Shown here: positions 49,748 to 60,794 of the stretch, one piece after another
Numbering within the stretch: position 1 is the first letter of the stretch
How the letters are laid out: each line of letters begins with the position of its first letter
Source of the DNA: Streptococcus canis
Lineage (GTDB): Bacteria > Bacillota > Bacilli > Lactobacillales > Streptococcaceae
Reading direction: 5' to 3'
DNA: 64,000 bases
Assembly (NCBI RefSeq): GCF_900636575.1
Contig: NZ_LR134293.1
Location: forward strand, 257,001 to 321,000
Made by a program: the position numbers and the translations under genes
Notes under the pieces: model-generated
The model's input: only the letters and a program-made list of their open reading frames with translations
The model's database searches: none
Told to the model about the DNA's origin: nothing

Positions 49748-49759
49748 AACTATCTCCTT

Positions 49760-50509
49760 TTAGACCTTCCCAAAGCGGCGTTGGCGACGATTGTAATCTG
49801 CAACAGCCTTTAGCAGCTCTGCTTTTTTAAAATCAGGCCATAAAACTGGTGTAAAGTAAAACTCACTATAAGCTGATTGCCAAGGTAAGAAATTGCTCAG
49901 GCGCAATTCGCCACTGGTACGAATAATCAAATCAGGATCACGATAAAGGTAAGGCAGATGATCCGTCATCAGGTAATTAGCAATCAAGTCTTCTGTAATA
50001 TCGCCAGGATTTAACCTTGCGTCCAAAACATCTTGGGCAATCAAACGAACAGCACTGGTAATTTCGGCACGACCACCATAATTGAGGGCAAAATTCAAAA
50101 TCAAACCAGTATTACGCTTAGTTTTATCAATGGCAGCATTGAGCGCTGTCAAGGTATCTTCAGGTAGGCGATGGGTTTCTCCAATCATTTGTACCTTGAC
50201 ATTGTTTTTGTGCAAGGTTGGAACGTACTTGTCAAAGAACTCTACTGGCAAATTCATAATGAAAGAGACTTCGTCCTGAGGGCGAGACCAGTTTTCTGTT
50301 GAGAAGGCATAGACCGTCAAGACCTTAATCCCTAATTCTGAGGCGGCAATAGTCACTTCCTGCAAGGCATCCATTCCCGCTTTATGACCAAAGACCCTAG
50401 GCTTTAACCGTTTTTTCGCCCAGCGGCCATTACCGTCCATAATGATTCCGATGTGCTTTGGGATTTTGTCCAAAACAACTTTTTTTGATTTTGCTTTTAT
50501 TCCAAACAT
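49760..50509 (-). CDS. uppS: Undecaprenyl diphosphate synthase
   Basis: A 249-residue cis-prenyltransferase for the peptidoglycan carrier lipid. HIGIIMDGNGRWAKKR carries the catalytic Asp. YAFSTENW, LNYGGRAEI and RTSGELRLSNFLPWQSAYSE are the remaining conserved regions. cdsA follows 12 bases later. Confidence 0.97.
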   Translation of the reverse strand: MFGIKAKSKKVVLDKIPKHIGIIMDGNGRWAKKRLKPRVFGHKAGMDALQEVTIAASELGIKVLTVYAFSTENWSRPQDEVSFIMNLPVEFFDKYVPTLHKNNVKVQMIGETHRLPEDTLTALNAAIDKTKRNTGLILNFALNYGGRAEITSAVRLIAQDVLDARLNPGDITEDLIANYLMTDHLPYLYRDPDLIIRTSGELRLSNFLPWQSAYSEFYFTPVLWPDFKKAELLKAVADYNRRQRRFGKV

Positions 50510-50699
50510 GTTTTTTCCTTATTGATAAGCATACTTATCTCATATTTTATCATACTTCGCCCCATTTGGCTCGCTTTTTGTTAGCAGATGTCATCTTCCT
50601 GTAAGGAGTTTGACTAATTCTTAACATTGTTGGATTGGCTTGTTAAAAACAAGGACTAAAAGGCAATTCTGATCTCCCTAGTCAGCGGCTGCATAAAGC

Positions 50700-50725
50700 A
50701 AAAAAGGCTGGAAGTTCTCCTCCCA
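50700..50725 (-). terminator. yajC terminator
   Basis: Dyad CTGGGAG/CTTCCAG, allowing a G-U pair, followed by six Ts on the minus strand (50701-50706), just after the yajC stop. Confidence 0.6.
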
Positions 50726-50739
50726 GACTTTCATCGTTT

Positions 50740-51099
50740 TTAGTTGCCTTCGATAGCACTTTCGGTGTCATCTGTAGTCTCAATAGCTGTTTCGTCAACA
50801 ATTACTGGCTCAGCTGTCTCAACAGGTCTTGCTTCTGCAGTTGCTTTTGTTACAATACGTTTGATGGCAGACAATTCAAAGGTTAAGAAAACCCCGTCCA
50901 CATCTAAAACGATTTTTTTAGCAGCAGAATCAACTTCATCAACGATGGCAAACATGCCACCGATTGTTACCACTTCATCACCTTTTTCAATGGCGTTCAA
51001 TTGATTTTGACGCTCTTGCGCTTGTTTCTTTTGTTGGCGTTGCATGAACCAAATCAAGGCAAGCATCACCACAAACATTAAAATTGTTGGAAATCCCAT
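50740..51099 (-). CDS. yajC: Preprotein translocase subunit YajC
   Basis: A 119-residue protein: one N-terminal helix (PTILMFVVMLALIWFMQ), then RQQKKQAQERQNQLNAIEKG and DEVVTIGGMFAIV, the YajC pattern. The acidic C-terminal tail (ETAEPVIVDETAIETTDD) is variable. It is an accessory of the SecDF complex. It is about 230 bases upstream of uppS with a terminator between. Confidence 0.93.
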   Translation of the reverse strand: MGFPTILMFVVMLALIWFMQRQQKKQAQERQNQLNAIEKGDEVVTIGGMFAIVDEVDSAAKKIVLDVDGVFLTFELSAIKRIVTKATAEARPVETAEPVIVDETAIETTDDTESAIEGN

Positions 51100-51211
51100 A
51101 ATGTCTCCTTTTTATTCTATAGAAGTCATGTCCTACTATAACAAAATTATGGCAGCATAGCAAGACAGGACCTCATTTTGTTGATTTGAGAAAAAGGAGC
51201 TGATGACTCAG

Positions 51212-51562
51212 CTACATATCGGCATTTAAAAAAGCTAAAATCTCACTTTCTGTCAAGCTAGAATCACAAACGGCTCTCACTTGACCACTGTGGATCACCA
51301 ACAAGGCTGGGACAGTTGCTAAGTGATACGCTTGACGAAAAGCTTGAAGGGCTTCGGCATCAAGGGGATTTTCACTGTTAACAAAGGACACCTTCTTCTG
51401 ATTGTCCTTAGCAACTTGGGCAAGTTTGGGCGCGAAAAGGCGGCAATAGGGACAGGTTGAACGCCCTAAAAAAACGACCATGTCTTTGCCAGTTGCGATG
51501 GCTTGCGTCACGTCACTAATTCCCACCGATGTAAATTGGGCTACGGTTTCTTCAAACGTCAT
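51212..51562 (-). CDS. Thioredoxin-like protein (bacteriocin transport accessory type)
   Basis: A 116-residue thioredoxin fold with the CPYC active site (GRSTCPYCRLFAPKL) and the cis-proline region ATVPALLVI. No signal peptide is present, so it is cytoplasmic. It belongs to the small family called bacteriocin transport accessory proteins, but no bacteriocin gene is adjacent; the lactococcin-type locus is 16 kb away. It may be a general thiol-disulfide protein. Confidence 0.85.
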   Translation of the reverse strand: MTFEETVAQFTSVGISDVTQAIATGKDMVVFLGRSTCPYCRLFAPKLAQVAKDNQKKVSFVNSENPLDAEALQAFRQAYHLATVPALLVIHSGQVRAVCDSSLTESEILAFLNADM

Positions 51563-51718
51563 TTCTAAACTCCTTTATCTTTTATCTTGTCCCTTATCAT
51601 ACACCAAAGCAGTAGCTTTCTCAACTAATTCCGTCTTGAAAGGGCTACCATTTTCTTTTATAATAAAACTAAGGTAATACTCGTCTCTTTGCGCCCTCAT
51701 AGAAAGGAACTTAGCCAA

Positions 51719-52009
51719 ATGTTAGCACAGTTTAGACCCCTTATCAATCGCTATGCCAAACCCTACCTTGTCTTAGTTTGCCTGCTATGGCTGGTCATGT
51801 TTTTTGTTAGATGGGATACAATGGTTTTGGGTTATAGCCTTTACTTTTTAGTGATGCAAAAAGCGTTTCTCATCCTCGGTATCCTGACTATTTTGATGGG
51901 AGCCATCAGCAAGCGTTGGGGGCTCATCCTATTTGGCTTACTCTTTTGTGGCGCCTTTTGGATCAATCTTTTTATTCTCTTTGGCATCTTGCCCGTATTT
52001 GGCAATTAA
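51719..52009 (+). CDS. DUF3397-type small membrane protein
   Basis: A 96-residue protein with three hydrophobic helices (YLVLVCLLWLVMFFV, FLVMQKAFLILGILTILMG, LILFGLLFCGAFWINLFILF). I start it at the ATG 51719, with AAAGGAAC upstream; a TTG 30 bases earlier is unlikely. The layout fits the DUF3397 family of Firmicutes. Function unknown. It is convergent with pulA. Confidence 0.75.
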   Translation: MLAQFRPLINRYAKPYLVLVCLLWLVMFFVRWDTMVLGYSLYFLVMQKAFLILGILTILMGAISKRWGLILFGLLFCGAFWINLFILFGILPVFGN

Positions 52010-52114
52010 TATCATTAGGCTAGAGTTGGGTCAACGCCTCTCATAGGAAAGTTGGCCTAACTCTTTTTTGACGCTCAAAAAATCATCAGAGCACAGCCGT
52101 TTTATTAAAATGCT

Positions 52115-52150
52115 CAAAAAAAAACAGAACCTGAGAAGTATCAGATTCTG
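52115..52150 (-). terminator. pulA terminator
   Basis: The stem CAGAATCTGA/CTCAGGTTCTG with G-U pairing is followed by nine Ts on the minus strand, 14 bases after the pulA stop. Confidence 0.8.
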
Positions 52151-52164
52151 TTAGGTCTCGGTGT

Positions 52165-55100
52165 TTAGTTTTTTTGACGCTTGTTCAGGAAACCAAAGGC
52201 TGCTACTAGCATGGTCAACCCAGTTGCTAATAACCCTTTTGAGGTCATTTCGCCTGTTTGAGGAAGGATAGCTTGTTGAGGTTTTTGGTCTTCTGTCATC
52301 AAAGGACTTGCCTTGGAAACAGCCATTGGCACTGGTGTTACGGTCTGCCCTGTCCTTGCTTGCTGCGTTTGGCTTGGTGTCTCTGCTGTGCTTGCTGCCA
52401 CTTTCAAGACAATAGCCGTTAGTCCATCAATAATCAAGCCACCTTTGGTAAATTGAATGCCTTTAGGGGTAGCAATGGCACTTGTCCCAGCCTGCTGCGC
52501 ATCCACAAGCACTTGTGCTCCTAGCAAATGACGGTAGCTGTCTGGTAAGACCACGGTGCGCGCTTTGCTATCTGCATTAACAAAAATAGCATAGTGGTCT
52601 CCATTAGAAGCAATGGTCTGGTAACCAATAATCAAATCATCTTTTTGAATATCCCCTTGACCAGCTTGGGTAATTAAGGTCACATCACGGTTGACATCTG
52701 CCATACTTGCTTTTCTGAAGGCATCACTTGAGCGCCGAAGGGCAATCAAACCCTTGGTGTAAGCCTGTGTTTGGTAGCTGATTGGATTAGCTTGACCATC
52801 TGTTGCCCTTGCCCAGTCAAAATGATTGACCGCGTCAGACGAATCATAAGAATCATGAATGAAGTAAGGGTATTCTGCTACGGCATCAATCAGCGTTGCC
52901 TTATTTGGCACCCTGTCATCAGCAACCTTTGTCTTGTAGTCAGGATTTAAAAGGTGTTTGGTTCGACCATATTCCTGACCAGAATGAATAAAGGCAGTCC
53001 CTTGAGCGGTTAAAATCAAGGTATTTCCTAAACGTATACGCTTGTGAATCTCTTCTTCGGCAACTTTAGGATCCTTATTAATGGATTTGGCAATAACATC
53101 ATGCAAGGTCAGATTGTCATGGGCTGCAATATACTGAACCACATCTCCTGGGGCATCCGCTTCAAAATTACCAGGTTGTGCTTTGATTGTTTTGAACAAG
53201 CCTTCTAGATTTTTTGCGCCACCGGTAATAAAGGCCGCTGTGCCTTCATTAGGGAACCCTGATTTGAGGGTGTTTCGAATATCGTCTGAGAAGACACCAA
53301 CCGTATTAGTTGTTTTCATCCAATCTTGGTCGGCTGCGATTTCTTTTTTCCCCTCATCACCTTGATAAGTGCGCCAGCCTTCACCAATCATAATGATATT
53401 AGGATTAATAGCCTTAGCTGCTTTGAAGGCTTGCTCAATCGCTGCCGCATCATGGTCACCCATCATGTCAAAACGGAAACCATCCACCTTGAATTCACGG
53501 GTTAAATAGGTGATCGAATCCACCAAAATACGGCGACTCATGGCATGTGTCGTCCCCAGACGACCTCCACCAAAGCTTTCTCTTGCTGTGCCGTCAGCAT
53601 TCATAAAGTGATAATAGTTGGGTTCTAAATCTTCAAATAGATAAGTTCTAGCCGTATGATTATAAACCACGTCTAGAATAATCCCCATGCCACGTTTGTG
53701 AATCTCATTGACAAGGCGTTTAAGCTCTGCAATGCGTAAAGCAGGGTCATTAGGATTTTCCGAATACATGCCAGAAAGGGCAAAGTAGTGTTGCGGGTCA
53801 TAGCCCCAGTTGTAATTATTGTCTGAAGACGTGTAGGCTGTTGAACGGCTCTTGTCCAGCTCATTGACATAAAAATAACTCAAAACTGGCAATAGCTGAA
53901 CGTGAGTAACCCCCAAGTCTTTGAGGTAGTCGAGTTTTTCCACAAAGGCTGAGAACGTTCCAAAACCACTCGTCAATTTACCATCGAGACTTGGATCTGA
54001 GGTGAAATCTCGCACGTGAGCTTCATAGATAATGGCATCTTCACGTTTGGTGAAATTGTCAATCTTAGCAAAATCAAGGTCTTTAGGGCCAACAAGACTT
54101 GGATTGACAAAAGCAGCCTTAGCTGTTTTGAGCTGATCAGTGACAGTCGCATTGTTCCAAGCGGCGAGAGATTTGGCGTAAGGATCCAAAACCATGACTT
54201 TTTCCTGACCGCGCGTGATTTCATAGAGGTAATAGTAGCCTGTGTAATCCCTAATGCCCTTGATACTGTCAGAAGTCAGATGAGCTCTCCAAACACCCTT
54301 GTCCGACTTGGTCAAATCAGCCTGACCAACCATTCTTGTTTGGTCTTGTTTATCGTAAACGACAAGCTTAACACTGTCAGCACTCGGAGACCAAAAGGCC
54401 AAGGTCACTGAACCATCTTTATCTAAACTAGCCCCTAACTCACCATCGTAAGCATAGAGGTTATCTTTTAGTTGCCAAGATTGGCGAGCGACTTGGCTAA
54501 CCTCTCCAAAGGTCACCGTATAGTCTGCACCAGCTACCTTAAAGTCCCCTTTGAGAATCACCACAGGATTGTCCTTGTCAAAGGTAAGGTTTTCGACGGC
54601 GACTGCTTTACCATCTTTATCGGTCACTTTGATGGCTTTTAGCACATCTGCCTGATCCAGTCCTTCTAGAGTGGTGAAGGTTGCTCTTAGCTCCCTTACT
54701 TCCGTTTGCTCAGCCCCTTTTAGACGAACCTGATCAATATAATAAGGGTTGTTGTAAACCTTAGGATCAGTGTCTTTGACAAAAATCTGAGTGTGATTGT
54801 CCAGATCTTTGAAAAGGTAGTCCTTAGGTTGCACCTTGATAGCATCGCCTGACTTGCTCTTATCTAAGATTAAGAAACCAATCTCCTTGGCACCCTCTTT
54901 TAGAGGGACATCTACATAAGCACCATAAGGCCCTTTATTGACCAAATCAAGCCCGTTTGGCCAATCAGTCGATGGGGTTTGAACATCTTTAAATAACCAA
55001 ACAGCTAGATGATCGTAGTTGCCAGCTTCATTGTCGTAATTAATCCGAATGTGGCCTTTTTGAAGCGGCTCATAGGCATGAATCTGATAAGTGTCATCTG

Positions 55101-55788
55101 CCCAAGCTTCATTCATTTTTGGCGTCAGCAACTGAAAGTGCTGATCTTTGGAGAGGTTTTCCCCAGCCTTATTGTTGATAAGGTAAGAGACCTGTTTGCG
55201 TTGCTTATCCGCTAATTTGACATCGAGGTAATAACCATAATCATCTTTTTTAGCTGTCGTTAGTGGAATAGCACCATTAGGCCAATCTTTGGAAGGCTGG
55301 TCCACATCATCCCAAACCCAAAGCCCCAGACTATCGAGCGACTGGTCTTTTGGCAATGCTTTTAAATGCAACCGCAAATGGTTGTCCGCAATAGCTGGCG
55401 CTGTTGCTGCTGCATCAGTCGCAAGAGGTTTAGCCGGCTCACTGCTTTGGTCAGCTTGAGTAGTACTTACTTGATCGGTCAAAAAGTGAGCCTCAGCAGC
55501 TTGACTTGAATCAGTGACCACTTCTGTCTTTTTCACAGAACTTTCTGGAGTTAGGCCAGCGCTTGCATTGGACACCTCATTAACAACTGAATCAGCTTGT
55601 TGTGTTGCCTGCTTGTCAGGCTCTACCTGAGTCAGCAGCACCTCAGTTTCTGGGCTACTTTCTTGTGCTAAAACTTGCGGGCTATAAAGTAAGATACTAG
55701 CCCCAGTTGCTACTGATACAACACCTATGCTCAACTTTTTGATGGCATACTTGTACTCTTTTGCCCCTTGAATAACGCTCTTAGTCAT
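52165..55788 (-). CDS. pulA: Cell-wall-anchored pullulanase
   Basis: A 1207-residue surface enzyme that hydrolyses alpha-1,6 branches of pullulan/glycogen and can bind host glycans. It has a YSIRK-like signal (YAIKKLSIGVVSVATGAS), a Ser/Thr/Asp-rich stretch, and two tandem CBM41/PUD domains: DNHLRLHLKALPKDQSLDSL near 135 and HIRINYDNEAGNYDHLAVWL near 245. Then come an X25-like/CBM48 region and the GH13 barrel with YNWGYDP, DGFRFDMMGDHD (nucleophile Asp), MIGEGWRT (acid Glu) and AAHDNLTLHD. It ends with the sortase motif ILPQTGE, a hydrophobic helix and NKRQKN. Confidence 0.96.
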   Translation of the reverse strand: MTKSVIQGAKEYKYAIKKLSIGVVSVATGASILLYSPQVLAQESSPETEVLLTQVEPDKQATQQADSVVNEVSNASAGLTPESSVKKTEVVTDSSQAAEAHFLTDQVSTTQADQSSEPAKPLATDAAATAPAIADNHLRLHLKALPKDQSLDSLGLWVWDDVDQPSKDWPNGAIPLTTAKKDDYGYYLDVKLADKQRKQVSYLINNKAGENLSKDQHFQLLTPKMNEAWADDTYQIHAYEPLQKGHIRINYDNEAGNYDHLAVWLFKDVQTPSTDWPNGLDLVNKGPYGAYVDVPLKEGAKEIGFLILDKSKSGDAIKVQPKDYLFKDLDNHTQIFVKDTDPKVYNNPYYIDQVRLKGAEQTEVRELRATFTTLEGLDQADVLKAIKVTDKDGKAVAVENLTFDKDNPVVILKGDFKVAGADYTVTFGEVSQVARQSWQLKDNLYAYDGELGASLDKDGSVTLAFWSPSADSVKLVVYDKQDQTRMVGQADLTKSDKGVWRAHLTSDSIKGIRDYTGYYYLYEITRGQEKVMVLDPYAKSLAAWNNATVTDQLKTAKAAFVNPSLVGPKDLDFAKIDNFTKREDAIIYEAHVRDFTSDPSLDGKLTSGFGTFSAFVEKLDYLKDLGVTHVQLLPVLSYFYVNELDKSRSTAYTSSDNNYNWGYDPQHYFALSGMYSENPNDPALRIAELKRLVNEIHKRGMGIILDVVYNHTARTYLFEDLEPNYYHFMNADGTARESFGGGRLGTTHAMSRRILVDSITYLTREFKVDGFRFDMMGDHDAAAIEQAFKAAKAINPNIIMIGEGWRTYQGDEGKKEIAADQDWMKTTNTVGVFSDDIRNTLKSGFPNEGTAAFITGGAKNLEGLFKTIKAQPGNFEADAPGDVVQYIAAHDNLTLHDVIAKSINKDPKVAEEEIHKRIRLGNTLILTAQGTAFIHSGQEYGRTKHLLNPDYKTKVADDRVPNKATLIDAVAEYPYFIHDSYDSSDAVNHFDWARATDGQANPISYQTQAYTKGLIALRRSSDAFRKASMADVNRDVTLITQAGQGDIQKDDLIIGYQTIASNGDHYAIFVNADSKARTVVLPDSYRHLLGAQVLVDAQQAGTSAIATPKGIQFTKGGLIIDGLTAIVLKVAASTAETPSQTQQARTGQTVTPVPMAVSKASPLMTEDQKPQQAILPQTGEMTSKGLLATGLTMLVAAFGFLNKRQKN

Positions 55789-55824
55789 AAGACCTCCCTA
55801 TTGATAAAAGATTCTAACAACCAT

Positions 55825-55853
55825 ATCTTAACACATTGTGCAAACGCTTGCAA
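55825..55853 (-). promoter_or_regulatory. pulA promoter with cre site
   Basis: Minus strand: -35 TTGCAA (55848-55853), 17-base spacer, -10 TAAGAT (55825-55830). The near-palindrome TGCAAACGCTTGCA (55839-55852) overlaps the -35 and fits the CcpA cre consensus, which predicts glucose repression. Confidence 0.7.
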
Positions 55854-55889
55854 CAGCAAACGAAAAGCTTTCTTGTCATCAAGTAAACA

Positions 55890-56018
55890 GGGGCTGGGCA
55901 AGACGTCCAATATAAACAAAACTGCCTGAAATCTTTCATTTACAAAGGTTGATTTCAAGCGGTTTCTTGTTTCGAAAATGTGAAAAAATCAATGAGATGT
56001 CGATTTTTGCTCAGCCCC
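55890..56018. repeat. Intergenic element with 12-bp inverted ends
   Basis: GGGGCTGGGCAA (55890-55901) and TTGCTCAGCCCC (56007-56018) match at 11 of 12 positions and bound ~105 bases containing a second dyad (TTGAAATC-type near 55928-55960). It could be a small dispersed repeat or a structured RNA. No coding potential. Confidence 0.45.
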
Positions 56019-56032
56019 ATAGAAGACACAAA

Positions 56033-56067
56033 AAAAAGCCAACCAGAATTCCTCCCCTCGGTTGGCT
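56033..56067 (-). terminator. dexB terminator
   Basis: A perfect 8-bp stem AGCCAACC/GGTTGGCT (56037-56044, 56060-56067) with eight or more Ts following on the minus strand. Confidence 0.85.
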
Positions 56068-56102
56068 GTTAATGTTACAAGAAAATCAATCTTAATAATA
56101 GG

Positions 56103-57783
<1,681 letters not shown>

Positions 57784-57803
57784 TTATATTCTAGGAGGTC
57801 TAT

Positions 57804-58937
57804 TTAACGAATAGCTTGTTCAGTCTCTGTGTCAAAGAAATGTCCTTTAGCCACGTTGAAGGTCAAGCTGACTTGTTCCCCTGGGCTGTGGAAATCACGC
57901 GCATCCACGCGAGAGGCAAATTCGGTTTGACCGAGTTTAACGTAAAGCATGGTTTCAGAACCAAGCAACTCAGATACCAAGACTTCTGCAGTCACATTGG
58001 CATTTGGATAAGTATCATGCACGATTTGGTTACTTGAAATGTCTTCTGGACGAATTCCAAAAATGACTTTTTTGCCTTTGTAACCAGCAGCTTCAAGCAT
58101 TTTAGCTTGCCCTTCTGGAATGGCAATGTCAAGGCCATCCTCACTCACAATACGGCCGTCTTTTACTTCCACTTCAAAGAAGTTCATAGCAGGGCTTCCG
58201 ATAAAACCGGCAACGAATTTATTAGCTGGAAGGTTATACAATTCTTGCGGCGATCCCACTTGTTCAATTTTACCGATAGTCCCATTTCCTTGCGGGTTTT
58301 TAGTAGCACTCATGATAACGATACGGTCTGCCAAAGTCATGGCTTCGGTTTGGTCATGGGTAACGTAAATGGTCGTTGAGCCGATACGACGGTGAATTTT
58401 AGCGATTTCAGCACGCATGGAGACACGCAGTTTCGCGTCCAAGTTTGACAAAGGCTCGTCCATCAAGAATACTTTAGCATCACGGACAATGGCACGTCCC
58501 ATGGCCACACGTTGGCGTTGACCACCAGAAAGGTCAGCAGGTTTACGCTCTAAAAACTCTGTCAAACCAAGAATTTCCGCAGCTTCTTTTACACGACGGT
58601 CAATATCATCTTTTTTATATTTACGTAGTTTAAGACCGAAAGCCATGTTGTCATACACGGTCATGTGTGGGTAAAGGGCGTAGTTTTGGAATACCATGGC
58701 AATGTCACGGTCTTTAGGAGACTTGTCATTCACCACTTCGCCATCAATTTTCAATTCCCCTTCAGAAATGTCTTCAAGACCAGCAATCATACGCAGAGTT
58801 GTTGACTTACCACAGCCTGATGGGCCAACAAAGACGATAAATTCTTTATCTTTGATGTCCAAGTCAAAATCCTCAACGGCATAATGTGTAGTGTTTGGGT
58901 ATTTTTTATAGATGTGATTTAGATTTAATTCAACCAT
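57804..58937 (-). CDS. msmK: Multiple-sugar ABC transporter ATPase MsmK
   Basis: A 377-residue CUT1 ATPase: Walker A VGPSGCGKSTTLRMI, the Q-loop MVFQNYALYPHMTVYDNMAFG, signature LSGGQRQRVAMGRA, Walker B VFLMDEPLSNLDAKL, H-loop YVTHDQTEAMT, and a C-terminal regulatory TOBE domain (VIFGIRPEDIS). MsmK energises several carbohydrate importers encoded elsewhere (maltodextrin, raffinose types). No permease genes are adjacent, as expected for this shared ATPase. Confidence 0.96.
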   Translation of the reverse strand: MVELNLNHIYKKYPNTTHYAVEDFDLDIKDKEFIVFVGPSGCGKSTTLRMIAGLEDISEGELKIDGEVVNDKSPKDRDIAMVFQNYALYPHMTVYDNMAFGLKLRKYKKDDIDRRVKEAAEILGLTEFLERKPADLSGGQRQRVAMGRAIVRDAKVFLMDEPLSNLDAKLRVSMRAEIAKIHRRIGSTTIYVTHDQTEAMTLADRIVIMSATKNPQGNGTIGKIEQVGSPQELYNLPANKFVAGFIGSPAMNFFEVEVKDGRIVSEDGLDIAIPEGQAKMLEAAGYKGKKVIFGIRPEDISSNQIVHDTYPNANVTAEVLVSELLGSETMLYVKLGQTEFASRVDARDFHSPGEQVSLTFNVAKGHFFDTETEQAIR

Positions 58938-59027
58938 GTGTAACTCCTATTTAGTCAGCAGGTGTTCTAGCTGACTGCAAGGCTAGAAACCGCTGACATC
59001 TTTTATTTGATGATGCCATTATAACAA

Positions 59028-59041
59028 AGATAGCGCTTTCA
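59028..59041 (-). promoter_or_regulatory. cre-like site upstream of msmK
   Basis: TGAAAGCGCTATCT on the minus strand, about 90 bases upstream of msmK, differs from the CcpA cre consensus mainly in the last base. Confidence 0.6.
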
Positions 59042-59377
59042 AAATAGAGGCAAAGCGACCAAACTTCTTTGGGCAAGTTGCACAATAGCAGAGCAAGCTA
59101 AGCTAAGAAAGGGGCAGAAAAGATTATCTGGAAGCAGAAAAAGGCAAAGTGTTAACAAAGAGCAGCGCCCTTTAGCTTGCCAGTCAGGCTAGTCCAAGAC
59201 ACCCATGACGCATTAGCTCAAAACCAATCAAACAAGAAAGCCTGTGGCTCCCCAGATTGTAGACAAAGTACCCCTAAGAGAAGTTGTCTACAATGTCATC
59301 ACAAAATAGGATCACTTTTTGCATTGGATTCGTCATAGGCAAGTAAAGCGAGCCCAAACTGGGTACTTTACACCGTA
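59042..59377. other. Non-coding interval between msmK and lrp
   Basis: No gene I can support. It contains a perfect 11-bp inverted repeat ATTGTAGACAA/TTGTCTACAAT (59256-59266, 59284-59294) and a GTAAAG...CTTTAC dyad around 59343-59371. A small RNA cannot be excluded, but no promoter is obvious. Confidence 0.45.
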
Positions 59378-59411
59378 GCAAAAACACCAGAAATATGACG
59401 TTTCTGGCGTT
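59378..59411 (-). terminator. lrp terminator
   Basis: The 11-bp stem AACACCAGAAA/TTTCTGGCGTT (59383-59393, 59401-59411), with one G-U pair, is followed by Ts on the minus strand, about 150 bases after the lrp stop. Confidence 0.65.
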
Positions 59412-59561
59412 CGGAGATTTTAAAGCTTAGGCTCAAGATCTAGGGATGACATCCCGTAGGGAGTTGCTACCGTCCGTGCTACCTAAGTCAAGTATCATCA
59501 AAAATAATAACGTTGACGAAAGCAGACCTTTTCTTCAGTCTAAGGAAGCCAAATGACTTCC

Positions 59562-60410
59562 CTAATATTTCAACAGAAAAAGATAAGCAACGGCCAAATC
59601 ATCTAACTGCTTGAGGTGTAATCCAGATTGCTGAGCAAATTTATCAAGCTTATACTGCAAGGAATTGCGGTGAATATAGAGCCTCTGTGCTGTCTGAACC
59701 AGGTTGCCATGTTCCAACCAGAGGGCTTGAACCACATCTGCCATGTCCTTTTGCTGGGTCAGCAAGTGGTGAAACTGGCGTGTTAAGGCTGGGAAAGACT
59801 GCTGAGACAAGAGGGACCAGAGCATCACTTCTGAAAAAGTAAGCAACCTGCCACCTGACTTCTGACTCAAATAAGCGGTCAATAACTGATTTTCCTCCTC
59901 AAAACAATCCCGTAAGCTACTAGCTACCAGCTGGTGCCAAGCCTTTCCTACAAAAATGGTCAATGCTAAGCCAAAATCACTCTCAATAGTTGGCACCACG
60001 TCCTTGAGCAACTGCAAGACCTCAGTCGAACAATCTTGCCCGCACAAAAAAGCGGTTCTAGTCTGATGAATTGGCAAAATCACTTCCACCCCATCAATCA
60101 TACTTTTCAGAAGGTCTATCAAATCAGCTGACAAGGGCTGGTGGTGGTTGAGGTAAATCAACTGACAATCTTTAAACAGCTCAGGCGGATTCCCTTGACG
60201 GTCCACCAAATAATAGTACCAAGGTGACATCAACGGAGTCGCCTCAGGATAGTCACCCAGCCCCAAGCCTAGCAAGAGACGCTCTCTCTCTGACAAGCTG
60301 GCCTTAGGGAAATGCACATAGTGGTCTCCCTCTTCAATGCTAATCCAATCAGGATCAGTCAAAGGAAAAGCACCTAGCTGTATGTCTGGAAAATAGTCTT
60401 TCAGCCTCAT
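59562..60410 (-). CDS. lrp: PucR/CdaR-like regulator (streptococcal lrp gene)
   Basis: A leucine-rich protein, 282 residues from the ATG at 60410, which has AGGGGG just before it; the longer frame to 60428 needs a TTG start that precedes this site. The C-terminus (VVQALWLEHGNLVQTAQRLY, then IHRNSLQYKLDKFAQQSG) is the HTH_30 domain of the PucR/CdaR family. The N-terminal ~200 residues have no recognised sensor. Historically called lrp in the dexB-abc-lrp-skc region; it is not related to the Lrp/AsnC family. It may regulate sugar genes nearby. Confidence 0.8.
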   Translation of the reverse strand: MRLKDYFPDIQLGAFPLTDPDWISIEEGDHYVHFPKASLSERERLLLGLGLGDYPEATPLMSPWYYYLVDRQGNPPELFKDCQLIYLNHHQPLSADLIDLLKSMIDGVEVILPIHQTRTAFLCGQDCSTEVLQLLKDVVPTIESDFGLALTIFVGKAWHQLVASSLRDCFEEENQLLTAYLSQKSGGRLLTFSEVMLWSLLSQQSFPALTRQFHHLLTQQKDMADVVQALWLEHGNLVQTAQRLYIHRNSLQYKLDKFAQQSGLHLKQLDDLAVAYLFLLKY

Positions 60411-60794
60411 AATTCCCCCTTTTGACAAGTTTCTTTAGACAAATTATACCATAGGACAGTTCATTTGCCTTGGTTTTTTCAAACAGAACAACAGAAAAAA
60501 GCTGACGCAGTCGTCAACCAACTCTTAAAACACTTATGTTATCGTGTTTCAGGAATTTTTCTTTTTAGAGGAGCTAAAAAAAGATTGAAGAAAAATTGTC
60601 TTAACTGGACTTTTTCTTCAATCTGAGCTGACGCAGTCGTCAACCCTTTCTTCTTAATGAATAGATTAGAACAAATTGCTGACCTACTAATCACCTTAGG
60701 CAAACACACTCCAAACCTCGTCTTTGTTGTCAGAGGAGCTGTCGTCTCCTTCCTCTCATGTCAGCAACGAGCGGACACGTCACTTGGACACGGC
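60411..60794. other. Short intergenic region where streptokinase is expected
   Basis: Only ~380 bases separate lrp from dtd and no streptokinase gene or clear fragment is present. The 20-mer AGCTGACGCAGTCGTCAACC occurs twice, at 60500-60519 and 60626-60645. Between them is a 14-bp perfect inverted repeat (60582-60595, 60611-60624) that resembles a bidirectional terminator. A 52-codon plus-strand frame (60657-60815) overlaps dtd and is not convincing. Confidence 0.6.
60500..60645. repeat. 20-bp direct repeats flanking a 14-bp hairpin
   Basis: Copies of AGCTGACGCAGTCGTCAACC at 60500-60519 and 60626-60645; the repeat itself contains the dyad TGACG/CGTCA. The enclosed hairpin has arms 60582-60595 and 60611-60624 with A- and T-rich bases, suiting termination of dtd from the right. 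Confidence 0.75.

Noticed and set aside
59042..59377. Possible small RNA in the msmK-lrp interval
   Set aside because: Dyads are present but I could not find a promoter plus terminator pair with a consistent direction.
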